Shown piece by piece: positions 63,791-64,000 of a DNA stretch of 64,000 nt. Origin of the DNA: Hoeflea phototrophica DFL-43 (GTDB lineage: Bacteria > Pseudomonadota > Alphaproteobacteria > Rhizobiales > Rhizobiaceae); contig NZ_CM002917.1 in NCBI RefSeq assembly GCF_000154705.2, positions 2,064,461 through 2,128,460 of the forward strand, in the 5' to 3' direction. A program made the translations under genes and the position numbers. The notes under the pieces are model-generated. The model was given only the letters and a program-made list of their open reading frames with translations, was not told where the DNA came from and ran no database searches. Every line of letters begins with the position of its first letter. Position 1 is the stretch's first letter.

Positions 63791-64000
63791 ATTGCGAACG
63801 GTGCTGCCGGGTATCAGTTTGAAGCCGATGTCGCGCACATCACCAACGGGCTCACCAGACAGCCGCGCGATCATCATCTCAGCCGCGGCCTGGCCGAGTT
63901 TCAAATGGGGGACATGCATTGACGTCATGCGCTTGGCCAATACCGAGGCGATTGGAAGGTCACCCCAGCCGGCAATGCCGATATCACCTGGAACACACAG
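63773..64000 (-). CDS. LacI family transcriptional regulator, C-terminal end (partial)
   Basis: The last 75 codons of a minus-strand gene that begins beyond the right edge. The start of what is seen, CVPGDIGIAGWGDLPIAS, is the conserved VPxDIxVxGxxD segment of LacI-family effector domains, and the ending MIARLSGEPVGDVRDIGFKL is typical too. It overlaps the idn regulator gene tail to tail by 18 nt. It may govern a neighbouring sugar-acid uptake operon outside the window. Confidence 0.85.
   Translation of the reverse strand: MCVPGDIGIAGWGDLPIASVLAKRMTSMHVPHLKLGQAAAEMMIARLSGEPVGDVRDIGFKLIPGSTVRNLAGLS

Noticed and set aside
1..64000. CRISPR arrays, rRNA and tRNA genes
   Set aside because: No regularly spaced repeat series and no rRNA or tRNA-like sequence was seen on reading; a covariance-model scan was not possible.

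Overview
The window is typical of an alphaproteobacterium of the order Hyphomicrobiales (Rhizobiales), probably Rhizobiaceae or a Hoeflea-like relative. Evidence: high-GC codon use; the gene run rpsB-tsf-pyrH-frr-uppS-cdsA-rseP-bamA-lpxD-fabZ-lpxA-lpxI-lpxB (with LpxI rather than LpxH); a GTTC-N7-GTTC LexA box beside lexA; and EipB, phasin and FemAB-like genes known from this order. Species cannot be fixed from the sequence alone.

Layout. 1-1.9 kb: 5' part of an autotransporter (minus strand, runs off the left edge). 2.2-5.1 kb: a vWA protein, a membrane J-domain protein and a SPOR-tailed D-Ala-D-Ala carboxypeptidase. 5.4-9.0 kb: phasin with a candidate PhaR operator, then clpS-clpA. 9.1-19.3 kb: azlCD, a hypothetical gene, HIT, FemAB-like, GDPD, RidA, eipB, a polytopic GT-C-like protein, a YegD-like Hsp70 and a pentapeptide-repeat protein. 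19.5-32.8 kb: translation, lipid A and outer-membrane biogenesis genes. 32.9-37.9 kb: gltA, comEC, lexA. 38.0-58.2 kb: accessory island. 58.2-64 kb: a divergent L-idonate/gluconate-type sugar-acid locus with its LacI-family regulator and tandem palindromic operators.

The most interesting region is the island at 38.7-57.8 kb, preceded by an IS3-family transposase remnant and duplicated IS-end-like sequence. Nine large genes, none a standard housekeeping gene, appear to form one system. One (48350-51745) is a SEDS-family (FtsW/RodA) protein with a large extracytoplasmic domain. The gene before it, overlapping by ATGA, is a class B penicillin-binding protein with intact SxxK, SxN and KTG motifs, so together they look like a dedicated peptidoglycan polymerase-transpeptidase pair. 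Upstream in the same direction lie an Hsp70/actin-fold (ASKHA) ATPase-like protein, a membrane-anchored protein whose C-terminal half is loosely GrpE-like, and an unrecognised 506-residue protein. Downstream are a four-TM coiled-coil protein, a P-loop GTPase on the opposite strand, and a large unrecognised protein divergent from the GTPase. My working hypothesis is a nucleotide-switch-controlled accessory cell-wall synthase; its biological purpose cannot be read from the sequence.

All calls come from reading the sequence. No database search was run, and family assignments rest on motifs, gene order and length.
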